Of a stretch of 64,000 bases of DNA, positions 52,361 through 61,478 are shown one piece after another. The stretch lies in the NCBI RefSeq assembly GCF_039614725.1, contig NZ_CP154859.1, forward strand, positions 1,302,001 to 1,366,000, given 5' to 3'. The notes beneath the pieces were generated by a model. The model saw only the letters and a list, made by a program, of their open reading frames with translations, made no database searches and was not told where the DNA came from. The DNA comes from Thauera sp. JM12B12 (GTDB taxonomy: Bacteria > Pseudomonadota > Gammaproteobacteria > Burkholderiales > Rhodocyclaceae). The position numbers were made by a program, and so were the translations under genes. Within the stretch, counting starts at the first letter, position 1. The number at the start of each line of letters is the position of its first letter.

Positions 52361-53416
52361 ATGAGCTACGAACTGACCATTGAGCCCATCGGCCAGACGA
52401 TCGAAGTCGAGGACGGCCAGACCATCCTCGACGCTGCCCTGCGCGCGGGGATCTGGTTGCCCCACGCCTGCTGTCACGGCCTGTGCGCCACCTGCAAGGT
52501 GCAGGTCCTCGACGGCGAGGTCGATCATGGCGAGGCCTCGAGCTTCGCGCTGATGGATTTCGAGCGCGACGAGGGCAAGACCCTGGCCTGTTGCGCCCGC
52601 CTCGAGTCCGACGTGACCATCGAGGCCGAGATCGAGGAGGAGGCGGACGCGGAGTCGATCCCCGTGCGCGACTTCCCCGGCACCGTGACCCGCATCGAGG
52701 CGCTCACGCCCACGATCAAGGCGGTGTTCATCGAGACCGACGAGCCGATGCACTTCCAGGCCGGGCAGTACATCAACTTCTTCCTCGAGGGGGGCGAGTA
52801 CAGCCGTGCGTTCTCGCTGGCCAATCCGCCGTCAACCGGCCGCGAGGTCGAACTCAACATCCGCATCGTGCCCGGTGGCCGGGGCACCACCTGGATCCAC
52901 GAGCAGCTGCAGGTTGGCGAGCGCGTTCGCCTCTCCGGCCCCTATGGCCGTTTCTTCGTGCGCAAGTCGGCGCCCGAGGCGCTGATCTTCATGGCCGGCG
53001 GCTCCGGACTGTCCAGCCCGCGCTCGATGATCCTCGACCTGCTCGAGGCAGGGGACACGCGGCCGATGACCCTGGTGTACGGCCAGCGCAACCGCGCCGA
53101 ACTCTACTACCACGACGAGTTCCTCGCCCTGGCCGAGAAGCATGCCAGCTTCACCTACGTCCCGGCGCTTTCGGACGAACCTGCCGATTCCGACTGGGCG
53201 GGCTTCCGCGGCTACGTTCACGAGGCGGCGACGGCGCACTTCAACAACGACTTCCGCGGGCACAAGGCCTACCTGTGCGGTCCGCCGCTGATGATCGACG
53301 CCTGCATCACCGCACTGATGCAGGGGCGCCTGTTCGAGCGCGACATCTTCATGGAGAAGTTCTTCTCCGCTGCCGACGTGCAGCAGGTGCGCAGTCCGCT
53401 GTTCAAGAAGATATGA
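52361..53416 (+). CDS. dmpP: Phenol hydroxylase reductase P5 ([2Fe-2S], FAD, NADH)
   Basis: A 351-residue reductase that passes NADH electrons to the di-iron centre. The N-terminal ferredoxin domain has cluster cysteines near 37, 42, 45 and 77 (ACCHGLCATCKVQVL and TLACCAR; an extra Cys adjoins two of them). The FAD domain shows RAFSLANPP, and the NADH domain AGGSGLSSPRSMILDLLE, VYGQRNRAELYYHDEF and LCGPPLMIDACI. The order and length match DmpP (353). AAGAAGGGAAG precedes the ATG. Confidence 0.96.
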   Translation: MSYELTIEPIGQTIEVEDGQTILDAALRAGIWLPHACCHGLCATCKVQVLDGEVDHGEASSFALMDFERDEGKTLACCARLESDVTIEAEIEEEADAESIPVRDFPGTVTRIEALTPTIKAVFIETDEPMHFQAGQYINFFLEGGEYSRAFSLANPPSTGREVELNIRIVPGGRGTTWIHEQLQVGERVRLSGPYGRFFVRKSAPEALIFMAGGSGLSSPRSMILDLLEAGDTRPMTLVYGQRNRAELYYHDEFLALAEKHASFTYVPALSDEPADSDWAGFRGYVHEAATAHFNNDFRGHKAYLCGPPLMIDACITALMQGRLFERDIFMEKFFSAADVQQVRSPLFKKI

Positions 53417-53529
53417 GAGCCGCGCGGGGCTGATCCCGCGCTTCTTCGAACTGGCCTGCGCGCCGTTGCGGTCGCAGGACGCTCAGGTGTTGCCGCGATT
53501 CGCTCGCCGCACCGCCGCAGAAAACAAAA

Positions 53530-53572
53530 CGGCCCTCATCGAGGGGCCGGTCTCGGGGGCGAAGCGCCCCCG
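53530..53572 (+). other. Two consecutive hairpins between dmpP and the envelope module
   Basis: A first GC stem (53530-53549, CGGCC-CTC with GAG-GGGCCG) and a second perfect 8-bp stem with 3-base loop (53554-53572, CGGGGGCG with CGCCCCCG) stand between dmpP and the next ribosome site. Neither has a T-tract on the plus strand. They could attenuate read-through or protect the dmpKLMNOP mRNA 3' end. Confidence 0.6.
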
Positions 53573-53586
53573 TCGAGGAGGAGACC

Positions 53587-54552
53587 ATGAACCACGCTGG
53601 TATCGGACCTTCCGGTTCGAGCTTGCTTGCCGCCGCGTGCGCCCTGCTGATCGCGGGCTGCCAGGCGCAGGCTGATCTGTCTGCCGTGCGCACGCACGCC
53701 GAACGCCCGCTGCAGCGCTATCACGTCATTCAGACGCTGAGCGCGAACGACGCCACGGTCATCGCCGGTACCCAGGCGGGGACCTTGCTGATCTCGCGCA
53801 ATGCCGGCCAGACCTGGGAGCGCAAGGCGCTCGCCGGCGCGTCCTTGATCGACTCGGTCAAGTGCCCGGACGGCAGCTTCATCGCCCTCGACTTCTATCG
53901 GCGCGTGTGGGCCGTCAGTGCCGATGGCGGCAGCGCCGCCTCCGCCGCCTTCGAGGCCCCCGAGGTTCCGCTCACCATCGCCTGCGACCCCAAGGGCGGG
54001 TGGTGGGTCGCTGGCACGCATGCCCACATCGCCCACTCGGCGGATCAGGGCAAGACCTGGCGCGGGATCGACCTCGAGGAGGATGCCCAGATCACTGCGC
54101 TGCAGTTCATCGATGCGGACAATGCGATCGCCCTCGGTGAGTTCGGGCTGGTCGCGGTGAGCACCGACGGCGGCGCGACCTGGGTGCGTCGCGAGCCCAT
54201 CCCGAACGAGTTCTACCCCTACGCTGCCCTCTTCATCTCCCCGCAGGAAGGCTGGGTGAGCGGGCTGGCGGGCCAGATGCTGCACACGTCCGACGGCGGC
54301 CAGACCTGGGTCAGGCAGACCAACAACGCGCAGGTTCCGCTCTATCGCCTGTTCCTCCACGGCCAGGTGCCGCACGGCGTCGGTGCCGGCGGCATGGTGG
54401 CGCGGCTGGAGCGCGACCACTGGCAGCCCGTCCCCTATCCGGACCCGCTACCGGCGTTCTTCGGTGCCGGCGCCACGCTTCCCGGTCAATCCGCGCTCAT
54501 CGCCGGCAGCCCTGGCGGGCTGGTGCGCGTGATCGGTTCGCAGACCAACTGA
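53587..54552 (+). CDS. YCF48/BNR-repeat lipoprotein of the envelope module
   Basis: A 321-residue exported beta-propeller. The signal peptide ends in a lipobox-like LLIAGC (Cys at residue 25), so it is probably a lipoprotein. Repeated BNR/YCF48 motifs are visible: SRNAGQTWERK, SADQGKTWRGI, STDGGATWVRR and TSDGGQTWVRQ, with GWVSGLAGQMLHTSDGG between. The fold is that of the photosystem assembly factor YCF48, but here it travels with RND, DUF1302 and DUF1329 genes. The function is unknown; a periplasmic scaffold for the RND partner is a reasonable guess. A strong GAGGAGGAG precedes the ATG. Confidence 0.85.
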   Translation: MNHAGIGPSGSSLLAAACALLIAGCQAQADLSAVRTHAERPLQRYHVIQTLSANDATVIAGTQAGTLLISRNAGQTWERKALAGASLIDSVKCPDGSFIALDFYRRVWAVSADGGSAASAAFEAPEVPLTIACDPKGGWWVAGTHAHIAHSADQGKTWRGIDLEEDAQITALQFIDADNAIALGEFGLVAVSTDGGATWVRREPIPNEFYPYAALFISPQEGWVSGLAGQMLHTSDGGQTWVRQTNNAQVPLYRLFLHGQVPHGVGAGGMVARLERDHWQPVPYPDPLPAFFGAGATLPGQSALIAGSPGGLVRVIGSQTN

Positions 54553-54565
54553 GGGGGATACGAAC

Positions 54566-56953
54566 TTGGTCAGCAAGATGCGTCACTCCATCACCCACCG
54601 CCTCCATATCGCCGAGGAGTGGATCTTCGCAAACCCGAAGATCGTCCTCGCCCTCATCCTGGTGGGTTCGCTCCTTTTCGGGATGGCCCTGCCGAAGCTG
54701 CGGGTGTTCACCGATTTCTCCGACCTGCTGCCGCAGAACCACTCGTACATTCAGACCTACAACCGCCTGAAGGAGAACTTCGGCGGCGCCAACATGATCG
54801 TCATGGCGGTCGAGGTCGAGCAGGGCACGATCTTCAACGACCAGACGCTGCGCCTGATCCACGACGCGACGCAGGGCGTGGACAACCTGCCCGGGGTCAA
54901 TCACAACCTGGTGTCGAGCCTCACCCACCGTACGGCGCGCAAGATCTTCCTCGACGAGCAGGGCAGCTTCGCCTCCGAGTCCTACTACGACCCGCAGCAG
55001 CCCACCCGAACGGTCGCCGAACTCGAGCAGCTCAAGAAGGATGTCATCGCCAACCCGACGATGTACGGCCTGCTCGTGTCGCCCGACCTGAAGGCGGCAT
55101 TGATCAAGGCGCAGCTCAACGAGGGCGACATCGACTATCCCGCCACCTTCGCCGCCCTGCAGGCCGTGCGCGAGAAGCTGGCGACCCCCGGCCACCGCAT
55201 TCACGTCACCGGCAACCCGGTGCTGACCGGCTGGGTGTACACCTACCTCGGGCAGATCATCGAGATCATGGTGTTCACCCTGATGCTGCTCGCATTGCTG
55301 CTGATCGTCTATTTCCGCAGGCTGTACGGCATTGCGTTGCCGATGCTGGGCATCGCGCTGTCGACCGTCTGGGGTCTGGGCTTCATGGCGCTGATGGGGA
55401 TCAACCTCGAGCCGCTGTCCCTGCCCATCCCCTTCCTCATCGCCGCGCGTGCGACCTCGCATGGCGTGCAGCTGGTGGCGCGCTACTACGAGGAGCTCGC
55501 GATCGTGAAGGACGGCCAGCGGGCGGCACGGAACGCGCTGGACGCGCTCTTCCGTCCAGGCTCACTGGCCATCATCGTCGATGCGGTCGGCCTCGCCGTA
55601 CTGGTGCTGGGCGCCGCGCCCTTCAACCACAAGCTCGGCATCGCCGCCGGTTTCTGGGGCATCTCGGTGATCTTCACGGTGCACTTCATGGTGCCGCTGG
55701 CGCTGTCGGTCCTGCCGGCGCCGAAGAAGACCGAGAACTCCAACGACTTCATGCCCGCGATCCTCGGCGGCGCCATGGCCAAGACGGGCGGCACCGACGG
55801 CGGCGCCCGCTCCATCCTGATCCTCACCCTGATCGGCGCCATCGGCGGCCTGTACATGCTGGGGCTGGTCAAGATGGGCGACACCGAGCCGGGCTCGCCG
55901 CTGCTGCACCGCCACCATGACTACAACGTGTCGACCACCGCGATCAACGAGCGCTTTCCGGGCTCGGAAGAGCTGCACGTGCTGGCGCGTACCGACGAGC
56001 CGGGCGGCATCAAGCGTCCAGAGGTCATGGCAGCCATCGAGCGCTTCCAGGCACACATGATGTCCGACCCGTCGCTGGGCGGAACGAAGGCCCTGCCGGG
56101 CGTGGTACGGGTCGTGAACAAGCTGACCCACAACGACGATCCGCGCTGGATGCAATTGCCGGACAGCGCCGACGAGATCGGTGGCCTCATGTTCGCCTAT
56201 CTGGCATCGAGCCCGATTCCGGGGGCGTTGAAGGAGTTCATCAACGCCCAGGAGAACGAGGCCAACATGGTCTTCTACTACAAGGACCATCAGGCCGACA
56301 CCATCGAGCGCGTGGTCGCGCTGGCCGAGGAAGGCGCCCGCATCATCGAGGCGGAGGTGCCCGGCCTGCACATCGAGCTCGGCGGCGGCATCATCGGCGT
56401 CACCGCGGCGGCCAACCAGGCGCTGCATACCGACCACCTCATCATCATCCCCGCGGTGATGATCCTCGCCTTCGTCATCGTGTCGATCTACTACAGCTCG
56501 CTGCACGCCGGCTGGCTGATGGTGCTGCCGATGCTGTTCGCCACCTTGATGACCTATGCATACATGGGCGCGATCGGGATCGGCATCAGCGTGAACACCG
56601 TGCCGGTGATCGCTGTGGGCGTGGGCGTCGGCATCGACTACGCGGTGTATTTCATGGACCGCATCCGCGAGGAGTACGCCACCCTCGGAGACATGAAGCA
56701 GGCGGTGATCAAGGCCGTGGCCACGACTGGCTCGGCCGTCTCCTTCACCGCTGCCACCCTGATCGCCGGGGTGATCCTGTGGATCTTCATGTCCGATCTC
56801 AAGTTCCAGTCCGACGCAGCGCTGCTGCTGGTCTACATGCTGGTCGTCAATGCGATCGCGGCCGTGCTGATCGTCCCGAGCTGGTGCGTCGTGTTCAAGC
56901 CCAAGTTCGTCACGGCGGCCCACTACGACGAGGACGGCGTCCTCGAGGTCTAG
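54566..56953 (+). CDS. RND/MMPL-superfamily transporter of the envelope module
   Basis: A 795-residue inner-membrane protein with the RND two-fold layout. Each half has one helix, a large periplasmic domain and five helices. The first helix is at about 25-43; clusters lie at about 230-385 and 625-780. It is shorter than drug-efflux RNDs (about 1050) and resembles hopanoid/lipid-type MMPL exporters. VGVGVGIDYAVYFMDRIREE carries the charged residue typical of the proton relay. The start is given as TTG 54566 because GAGGGGG lies before it; ATG 54578 is possible. Export or import of a hydrophobic compound or lipid is the inference. Confidence 0.85.
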   Translation: MVSKMRHSITHRLHIAEEWIFANPKIVLALILVGSLLFGMALPKLRVFTDFSDLLPQNHSYIQTYNRLKENFGGANMIVMAVEVEQGTIFNDQTLRLIHDATQGVDNLPGVNHNLVSSLTHRTARKIFLDEQGSFASESYYDPQQPTRTVAELEQLKKDVIANPTMYGLLVSPDLKAALIKAQLNEGDIDYPATFAALQAVREKLATPGHRIHVTGNPVLTGWVYTYLGQIIEIMVFTLMLLALLLIVYFRRLYGIALPMLGIALSTVWGLGFMALMGINLEPLSLPIPFLIAARATSHGVQLVARYYEELAIVKDGQRAARNALDALFRPGSLAIIVDAVGLAVLVLGAAPFNHKLGIAAGFWGISVIFTVHFMVPLALSVLPAPKKTENSNDFMPAILGGAMAKTGGTDGGARSILILTLIGAIGGLYMLGLVKMGDTEPGSPLLHRHHDYNVSTTAINERFPGSEELHVLARTDEPGGIKRPEVMAAIERFQAHMMSDPSLGGTKALPGVVRVVNKLTHNDDPRWMQLPDSADEIGGLMFAYLASSPIPGALKEFINAQENEANMVFYYKDHQADTIERVVALAEEGARIIEAEVPGLHIELGGGIIGVTAAANQALHTDHLIIIPAVMILAFVIVSIYYSSLHAGWLMVLPMLFATLMTYAYMGAIGIGISVNTVPVIAVGVGVGIDYAVYFMDRIREEYATLGDMKQAVIKAVATTGSAVSFTAATLIAGVILWIFMSDLKFQSDAALLLVYMLVVNAIAAVLIVPSWCVVFKPKFVTAAHYDEDGVLEV

Positions 56954-57066
56954 GCCGGGCGCGCGATCACGGTGTTTGCTGCCTGTGCGGTGACGTACCG
57001 GACAGGCTTCACAGGGGACCGGACGCTGCAGGTCCGGAAAATGAGAAAAGGGTAGGAGACAAACAG

Positions 57067-59070
57067 ATGAGCAAGAAAGAAACTCGTCGGCCGCCAGCGC
57101 TCAAGCTGCTTGCGTTCGTGACCGGCTGTGCGCTGGCCATGCCGGTGCTGGCCCAGCAGTTGCCCGAGCTCGGGAGCGAGGCCGAGCCCTGGAAGGTGGA
57201 TGTCTATTACGACAACCACACCGCCTTCCGCGGCAAGGATCGCACCGGAGATCGCGTCGGCCTGTCGAAGTTCCGCAACACGCTGCAGGTCGAGGCGGAC
57301 AAGGAACTGGGCGACGATTGGGCGTTCCGCGGCATCCTGCGCGGCAGCTGGGACGGCGTGTACCGGATGAACAAGGGGCAGTATGGCGAGGCCGCGGGCG
57401 GGCCGATCAACCTCCAGTCGACGACGCCGGGTGGGTACATCGAGACCCCGCATGGCGCCGGGCCGGTGACCAAGGAGGTCGTCGACGGGCTGGGCCTGAC
57501 CAACAACGCCTTCGTGTCGGGTGCAGGCTACCCCAACAGCCCCAACGACGGTTTCCGTGTGCTCGGCGACCGCCTGCACGAGACCGCCGGCGGTGTCGCC
57601 TTCGGCGTGCCGGTGCGGCCTTGCGACAAGGACGGCCGTGGCTGCCGCGACTTTGGCGGCTACGGCGACAAGAAGCTGTCCGAGCTCGAGGCGCCCGAGT
57701 TCAACGACCGCCTCGACTTCATCCGTGAAGCCTATGTGCGCAAGAACTTCACCCTGGGCGACGGCTCCGATCTGTTCCTCAAGATCGGCAAGCAGCAGGT
57801 GGTGTGGGGGCGCACCGACCTGTTCCGCGTGCTCGACGTCATCAACCCGGTCGACTATTCGCGCAACAACATCTACGACGAGCTCCAGGACATCCGCATC
57901 CCGATGTGGATCGCCCAGGCCGAATGGCGCATGGGGCCGTCGGAGTCGATGCAGGACCGCAACTTCCAGATCGTGTGGAACTTCGACAAGTTCCGCCCGA
58001 ACAACCTCGGCCAGTGCGGCTCGCCGAACGCCATCCTGGATGCGGGCTGCTTCTTCCGCGGCATGGCCAACCTGTGGGACAACGGCGGCACGGTGGCGAA
58101 CTTCGCCAACGTGGCACCCGGCACCCTGCTCGCGACCAACTTCGGTCCTGGGCAGATCGGCCTGCGCGACGTCAACCTGCCCGACTGGAGCCTGAGCAAC
58201 ACCCAGATCGGCGCCAAGTTCGAAGGCATCACCCAGGATGGGCTGTCGTTCTCGCTCAACGCGCTCTACTACCGCTCGCAGCTGCCCTCGCTGCACGGCG
58301 CCAAGCGCACCACCAACGGCTTCACCGGTGTCTACAGCGAGACCAACCCCTATCTGATCTCCTTCGACATGGAGTTCCCGCGCGTCAAGCTGCTCGGCGG
58401 CTCGCTCGACTTCCAGTCCGAGGCGCTCGGCGCGGCCTTCCGCTTCGAGGGCGCGATGACCTGGGGCGAGGAGTTCGCCAACACCGCACGTCCGGAGCTG
58501 TACTCGAGCAACCGCGTGTGGCGCAGCGTGATCGGCGTCGACCGGCCGACCTTCATCCCCTTCATCAACCCGCATCGGACGACGCTGATCTCGGCGCAGC
58601 TGTTCTGGCAGCACATCTTCGACCACGAGTACTACAAGACCGGCGCGAAGGATGGCCAGAACTACCTCGGACCGGTGGGCATGGTGGACTGGAAGGACAA
58701 CTTCATCGGCACCGTGCTGATCAAGGCCTTCATGATGAACGACCGCCTCAGCCCCGAGCTGATCGTCGCGCGTGACTTCCGGGCGCAGGCGACCGCGATC
58801 GCCCCGGCCGTGGAGTGGAGCGTCACCGACGACCTCAAGCTCACCTTCGGCGGCAACTTCAAGGTCGGCACCGGCGCGCGTCGCTTCGACGATTGCCGCG
58901 CCTGCAATCCGTGGGCGCCGTTCACCGCGCCTGTCGGCGATCCTGACCCGATGACCGCCTATTCCCGTGGTCTCGCCGGCTTCGAGCCGCTCGGCCGCTT
59001 CCGCGCCGGCCCGATCGGCTCGGCCATGTATGAAGACGAGATCTACTTCAAGCTGAAGTACCAGTTCTGA
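57067..59070 (+). CDS. DUF1302 family outer-membrane protein
   Basis: A 667-residue precursor with a signal peptide (about 1-29, ending near VLA-QQ). The remainder is rich in alternating beta segments, with aromatic girdle residues, ending in Phe (FKLKYQF), the classical outer-membrane barrel C-terminus. DUF1302 stretches include FLKIGKQQVVWGRTDLFRVLDVINPVDYS-type core (only partly quoted) and DELQDIRIPMWIAQAEWRMG. Two Cys pairs (CDKDGRGC; CRAC) may form disulfides. Related proteins occur next to DUF1329 genes in hydrocarbon, steroid and sphingosine users. It probably handles hydrophobic molecules at the outer membrane. Confidence 0.87.
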   Translation: MSKKETRRPPALKLLAFVTGCALAMPVLAQQLPELGSEAEPWKVDVYYDNHTAFRGKDRTGDRVGLSKFRNTLQVEADKELGDDWAFRGILRGSWDGVYRMNKGQYGEAAGGPINLQSTTPGGYIETPHGAGPVTKEVVDGLGLTNNAFVSGAGYPNSPNDGFRVLGDRLHETAGGVAFGVPVRPCDKDGRGCRDFGGYGDKKLSELEAPEFNDRLDFIREAYVRKNFTLGDGSDLFLKIGKQQVVWGRTDLFRVLDVINPVDYSRNNIYDELQDIRIPMWIAQAEWRMGPSESMQDRNFQIVWNFDKFRPNNLGQCGSPNAILDAGCFFRGMANLWDNGGTVANFANVAPGTLLATNFGPGQIGLRDVNLPDWSLSNTQIGAKFEGITQDGLSFSLNALYYRSQLPSLHGAKRTTNGFTGVYSETNPYLISFDMEFPRVKLLGGSLDFQSEALGAAFRFEGAMTWGEEFANTARPELYSSNRVWRSVIGVDRPTFIPFINPHRTTLISAQLFWQHIFDHEYYKTGAKDGQNYLGPVGMVDWKDNFIGTVLIKAFMMNDRLSPELIVARDFRAQATAIAPAVEWSVTDDLKLTFGGNFKVGTGARRFDDCRACNPWAPFTAPVGDPDPMTAYSRGLAGFEPLGRFRAGPIGSAMYEDEIYFKLKYQF

Positions 59071-59087
59071 CCCGAGGAGACCATCAC

Positions 59088-60389
59088 ATGAAGAAGAACC
59101 TCATCGCCGCAGCCCTGCTCGGCCTCGCGCTCACCGCGCATGCAGCCACCGAAGCCGACCTCAAGGCGAGCTTCAACCCCTACCAGAGCGGCTTCCCGAG
59201 CTTTCCCGGGCTCGGCGCCGGCACCGTGATCAACAAGGGCAACGTCGACCAGTTCAAGGACGTCGTCCCGACGGGCGTCTATCAGCTGCTCAAGGATGGC
59301 CTGTTCGAGATCAAGGTCGGCCCCACCACCCAGTTCGAGCTCTCCAACGCCTACATCGAGGCCACCCGCAAGAACCTCGGCAAGGCCAAGCTCGGCCCCA
59401 ACAACGGCGATCTCGAGGGCTTCGCCGGCGGCCGGCCGTTCGTCGAGGAGCCCGACCTCAAGGATCCGCGCGCGGGCGAGAAGCTGGCCTGGAACTACAA
59501 GTACGGGGTGAACTGGGGCGACAACGCCAACATCACGCCGTTCTTCTGGAAGTACCGCAACATGGCGACCGGCGAGCTCGAGCGCACGATCCAGTTCAGC
59601 TTCCACTTCCTGAACTTCAAGCATCGCGTCAAGGATGAGCCGGTGCCCGAAGTGACGCCCAACCCGTCGAACCTGTTCCGCGGCATCTACGTGAAGGTCG
59701 ACGCGCCACAGGACCTCAAGAACACGCAGCTCCTGATCCAGCGCTACGACGACGACCAGAAGCTCGACGACGCCTATCTGTATCTCGGCTTCCAGCGCCG
59801 CGTGCGCCGCCTCGCCACGGGACAGACCACCGACTCCTTCCTCGGTTCGGACCTGATGATCGAGGACTTCGAGGGCTATAACGGCCGCATCTCGGACATG
59901 AAGTGGACCTACAAGGGCACCAAGAACGTGATCCTGCCGATGTGGAACCACAACGAGCTCGCGCTCAGCGACGAGTTCAAGGACCCCGACGGCTACAAGT
60001 ACGTGGGCTTCGGCGGCCAGGGCGAGTGCTTCCACCAGGGCACCTGGCAGCTGCGCAAGGTGTATGTGCTCGAGGCCGAGCCGGTCAACACCGCGCACCC
60101 GGTCAGCAAGCGCGTGTTCTACATGGATGCGCAGCTCGGCAACCTGAACGGTGCCAACGAGATCTACGACCGCAAGGGCGACCTGTGGAAGGTGTTCATG
60201 GTCGGCAAGTCGCACGCCGATCACCACCTGCCGATCAACAAGGGCGCGGGCATCGGCATCGATGACGCCTTCTCCATGATCGACGTGCAGGGCAAGCACT
60301 GCACCACCGGTCATTTCAAGGGTCAGGTCGATTCCAAGCAGAACCCGCCGCGGATGTTCCAGGCGCAGTACATGCGCGGGGGCGACTGA
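59088..60389 (+). CDS. DUF1329 family periplasmic protein
   Basis: A 433-residue precursor with a signal peptide (about 1-19, AHA-AT). Family segments are FPGLGAGTVINKGNVDQFKD, LYLGFQRRVRRLATGQTTDS, DDFE-like LMIEDFEGYNGRISDM and CFHQGTWQLRKVYVLEAEP. The central beta-rich body recalls LolA/LolB-like lipid carriers, and DUF1329 proteins regularly partner DUF1302 barrels. It starts 17 bases after the barrel gene with CGAGGAGACC before the ATG, so they are co-translated. A periplasmic shuttle between the RND protein and the barrel is the working idea; no activity is established. Confidence 0.87.
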   Translation: MKKNLIAAALLGLALTAHAATEADLKASFNPYQSGFPSFPGLGAGTVINKGNVDQFKDVVPTGVYQLLKDGLFEIKVGPTTQFELSNAYIEATRKNLGKAKLGPNNGDLEGFAGGRPFVEEPDLKDPRAGEKLAWNYKYGVNWGDNANITPFFWKYRNMATGELERTIQFSFHFLNFKHRVKDEPVPEVTPNPSNLFRGIYVKVDAPQDLKNTQLLIQRYDDDQKLDDAYLYLGFQRRVRRLATGQTTDSFLGSDLMIEDFEGYNGRISDMKWTYKGTKNVILPMWNHNELALSDEFKDPDGYKYVGFGGQGECFHQGTWQLRKVYVLEAEPVNTAHPVSKRVFYMDAQLGNLNGANEIYDRKGDLWKVFMVGKSHADHHLPINKGAGIGIDDAFSMIDVQGKHCTTGHFKGQVDSKQNPPRMFQAQYMRGGD

Positions 60390-60475
60390 GCGTTCCGAAC
60401 GACGCTGCGATGGTTCGCGCTCCGGTCTCCCCCTGGGGGCCGGAGCGCGGCGAAGGTCTTCCATGAGAGCAACGC

Positions 60476-61330
60476 ATGAGCAAGAACACCACCGTGCCCG
60501 CGACCGCGGCTGATCCCGAGCGGGGTCGCAGCATCCGGGCTGCCGGCATCCTGACCAACTACCACGACATGGGCGAGGGGAACCCCACGCTCCTCATCCA
60601 TGGCTCGGGGCCGGGTGTGTCCGCCTGGGCCAACTGGCGCCTGGTGATGGCGCCGCTGGCCGAGCGCATGCGGGTGATCGCGCCCGACATGGCGGGCTTC
60701 GGCTTCAGCGAGCGTCGCGACGACATCCGCTACGACATGGACACCTGGGTGGCGCAGGCGGTCGGTCTGCTCGACGCGCTCGGGATCGAGCAGGCCAACA
60801 TCGTCGGCAACTCCTTCGGCGGTGCGCTCGCCCTGGCGCTGGCGATCCGCCACCCCGGGCGTGTGCGCCGGCTGGTGCTGATGGGTAGCGTGGGCGTGCC
60901 CTTCGAGATCACCGAGGGCCTCGACGCGGTCTGGGGCTACACGCCGTCGTTCGAGAACATGCGCCGGATCATGGACTACTTCGCATGGGATCGCGGCCTG
61001 GTGAATGACGAGCTCGCCGAACTGCGCTTTCGGGCGAGCATCCGGCCGGGCTTCCAGGAGTCGTTCAGCCGCATGTTTCCCGCGCCGCGCCAGCGCTGGG
61101 TGGATGCGCTGGCGAGCAGGGAGGAGGATGTGCGCGCGCTGCGTCACGAGACCCTGATCATCCACGGTCGCGACGACCGGGTGATTCCGCTGCAGACCTC
61201 GGAGACCCTGCTGCGCTGGATCGAGCGCTCGCAGCTGCATGTGTTCGGCTGCTGCGGACACTGGACGCAGATCGAGCACGCGTCCCGCTTCATCCGTCTG
61301 GTGGGCGATTTTGTTTGTGAAGGCAACTAA
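60476..61330 (+). CDS. dmpD: 2-hydroxymuconic semialdehyde hydrolase
   Basis: A 284-residue alpha/beta hydrolase of the meta-cleavage family, which splits the ring-opened product to 2-hydroxypenta-2,4-dienoate and formate (or acid). It has LLIHGSGPGVSAWANW (oxyanion hole), the nucleophile Ser in VGNSFGGALALAL, the acid in IIHGRDDRVIPL and the His in CGHWTQIEHA. Length fits DmpD/XylF (about 283). The ribosome site is weak, and 86 bases separate it from the DUF1329 gene. Substrate preference (phenol, cresol or toluene products) cannot be fixed. Confidence 0.92.
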   Translation: MSKNTTVPATAADPERGRSIRAAGILTNYHDMGEGNPTLLIHGSGPGVSAWANWRLVMAPLAERMRVIAPDMAGFGFSERRDDIRYDMDTWVAQAVGLLDALGIEQANIVGNSFGGALALALAIRHPGRVRRLVLMGSVGVPFEITEGLDAVWGYTPSFENMRRIMDYFAWDRGLVNDELAELRFRASIRPGFQESFSRMFPAPRQRWVDALASREEDVRALRHETLIIHGRDDRVIPLQTSETLLRWIERSQLHVFGCCGHWTQIEHASRFIRLVGDFVCEGN

Positions 61331-61478
61331 GCTGCAGAAGGAGAAGGGCGCAAAGACCCGATTGAGCACGCGGTGCGAGAGGCCGCGTCAAAACCGGATC
61401 CGGCACCTGCCGGATCGACGTCAACCAGACCATTCGGGGTGGGTTGCCTGCCCTGGGTCTAATTGAGGAGGAAATCAC

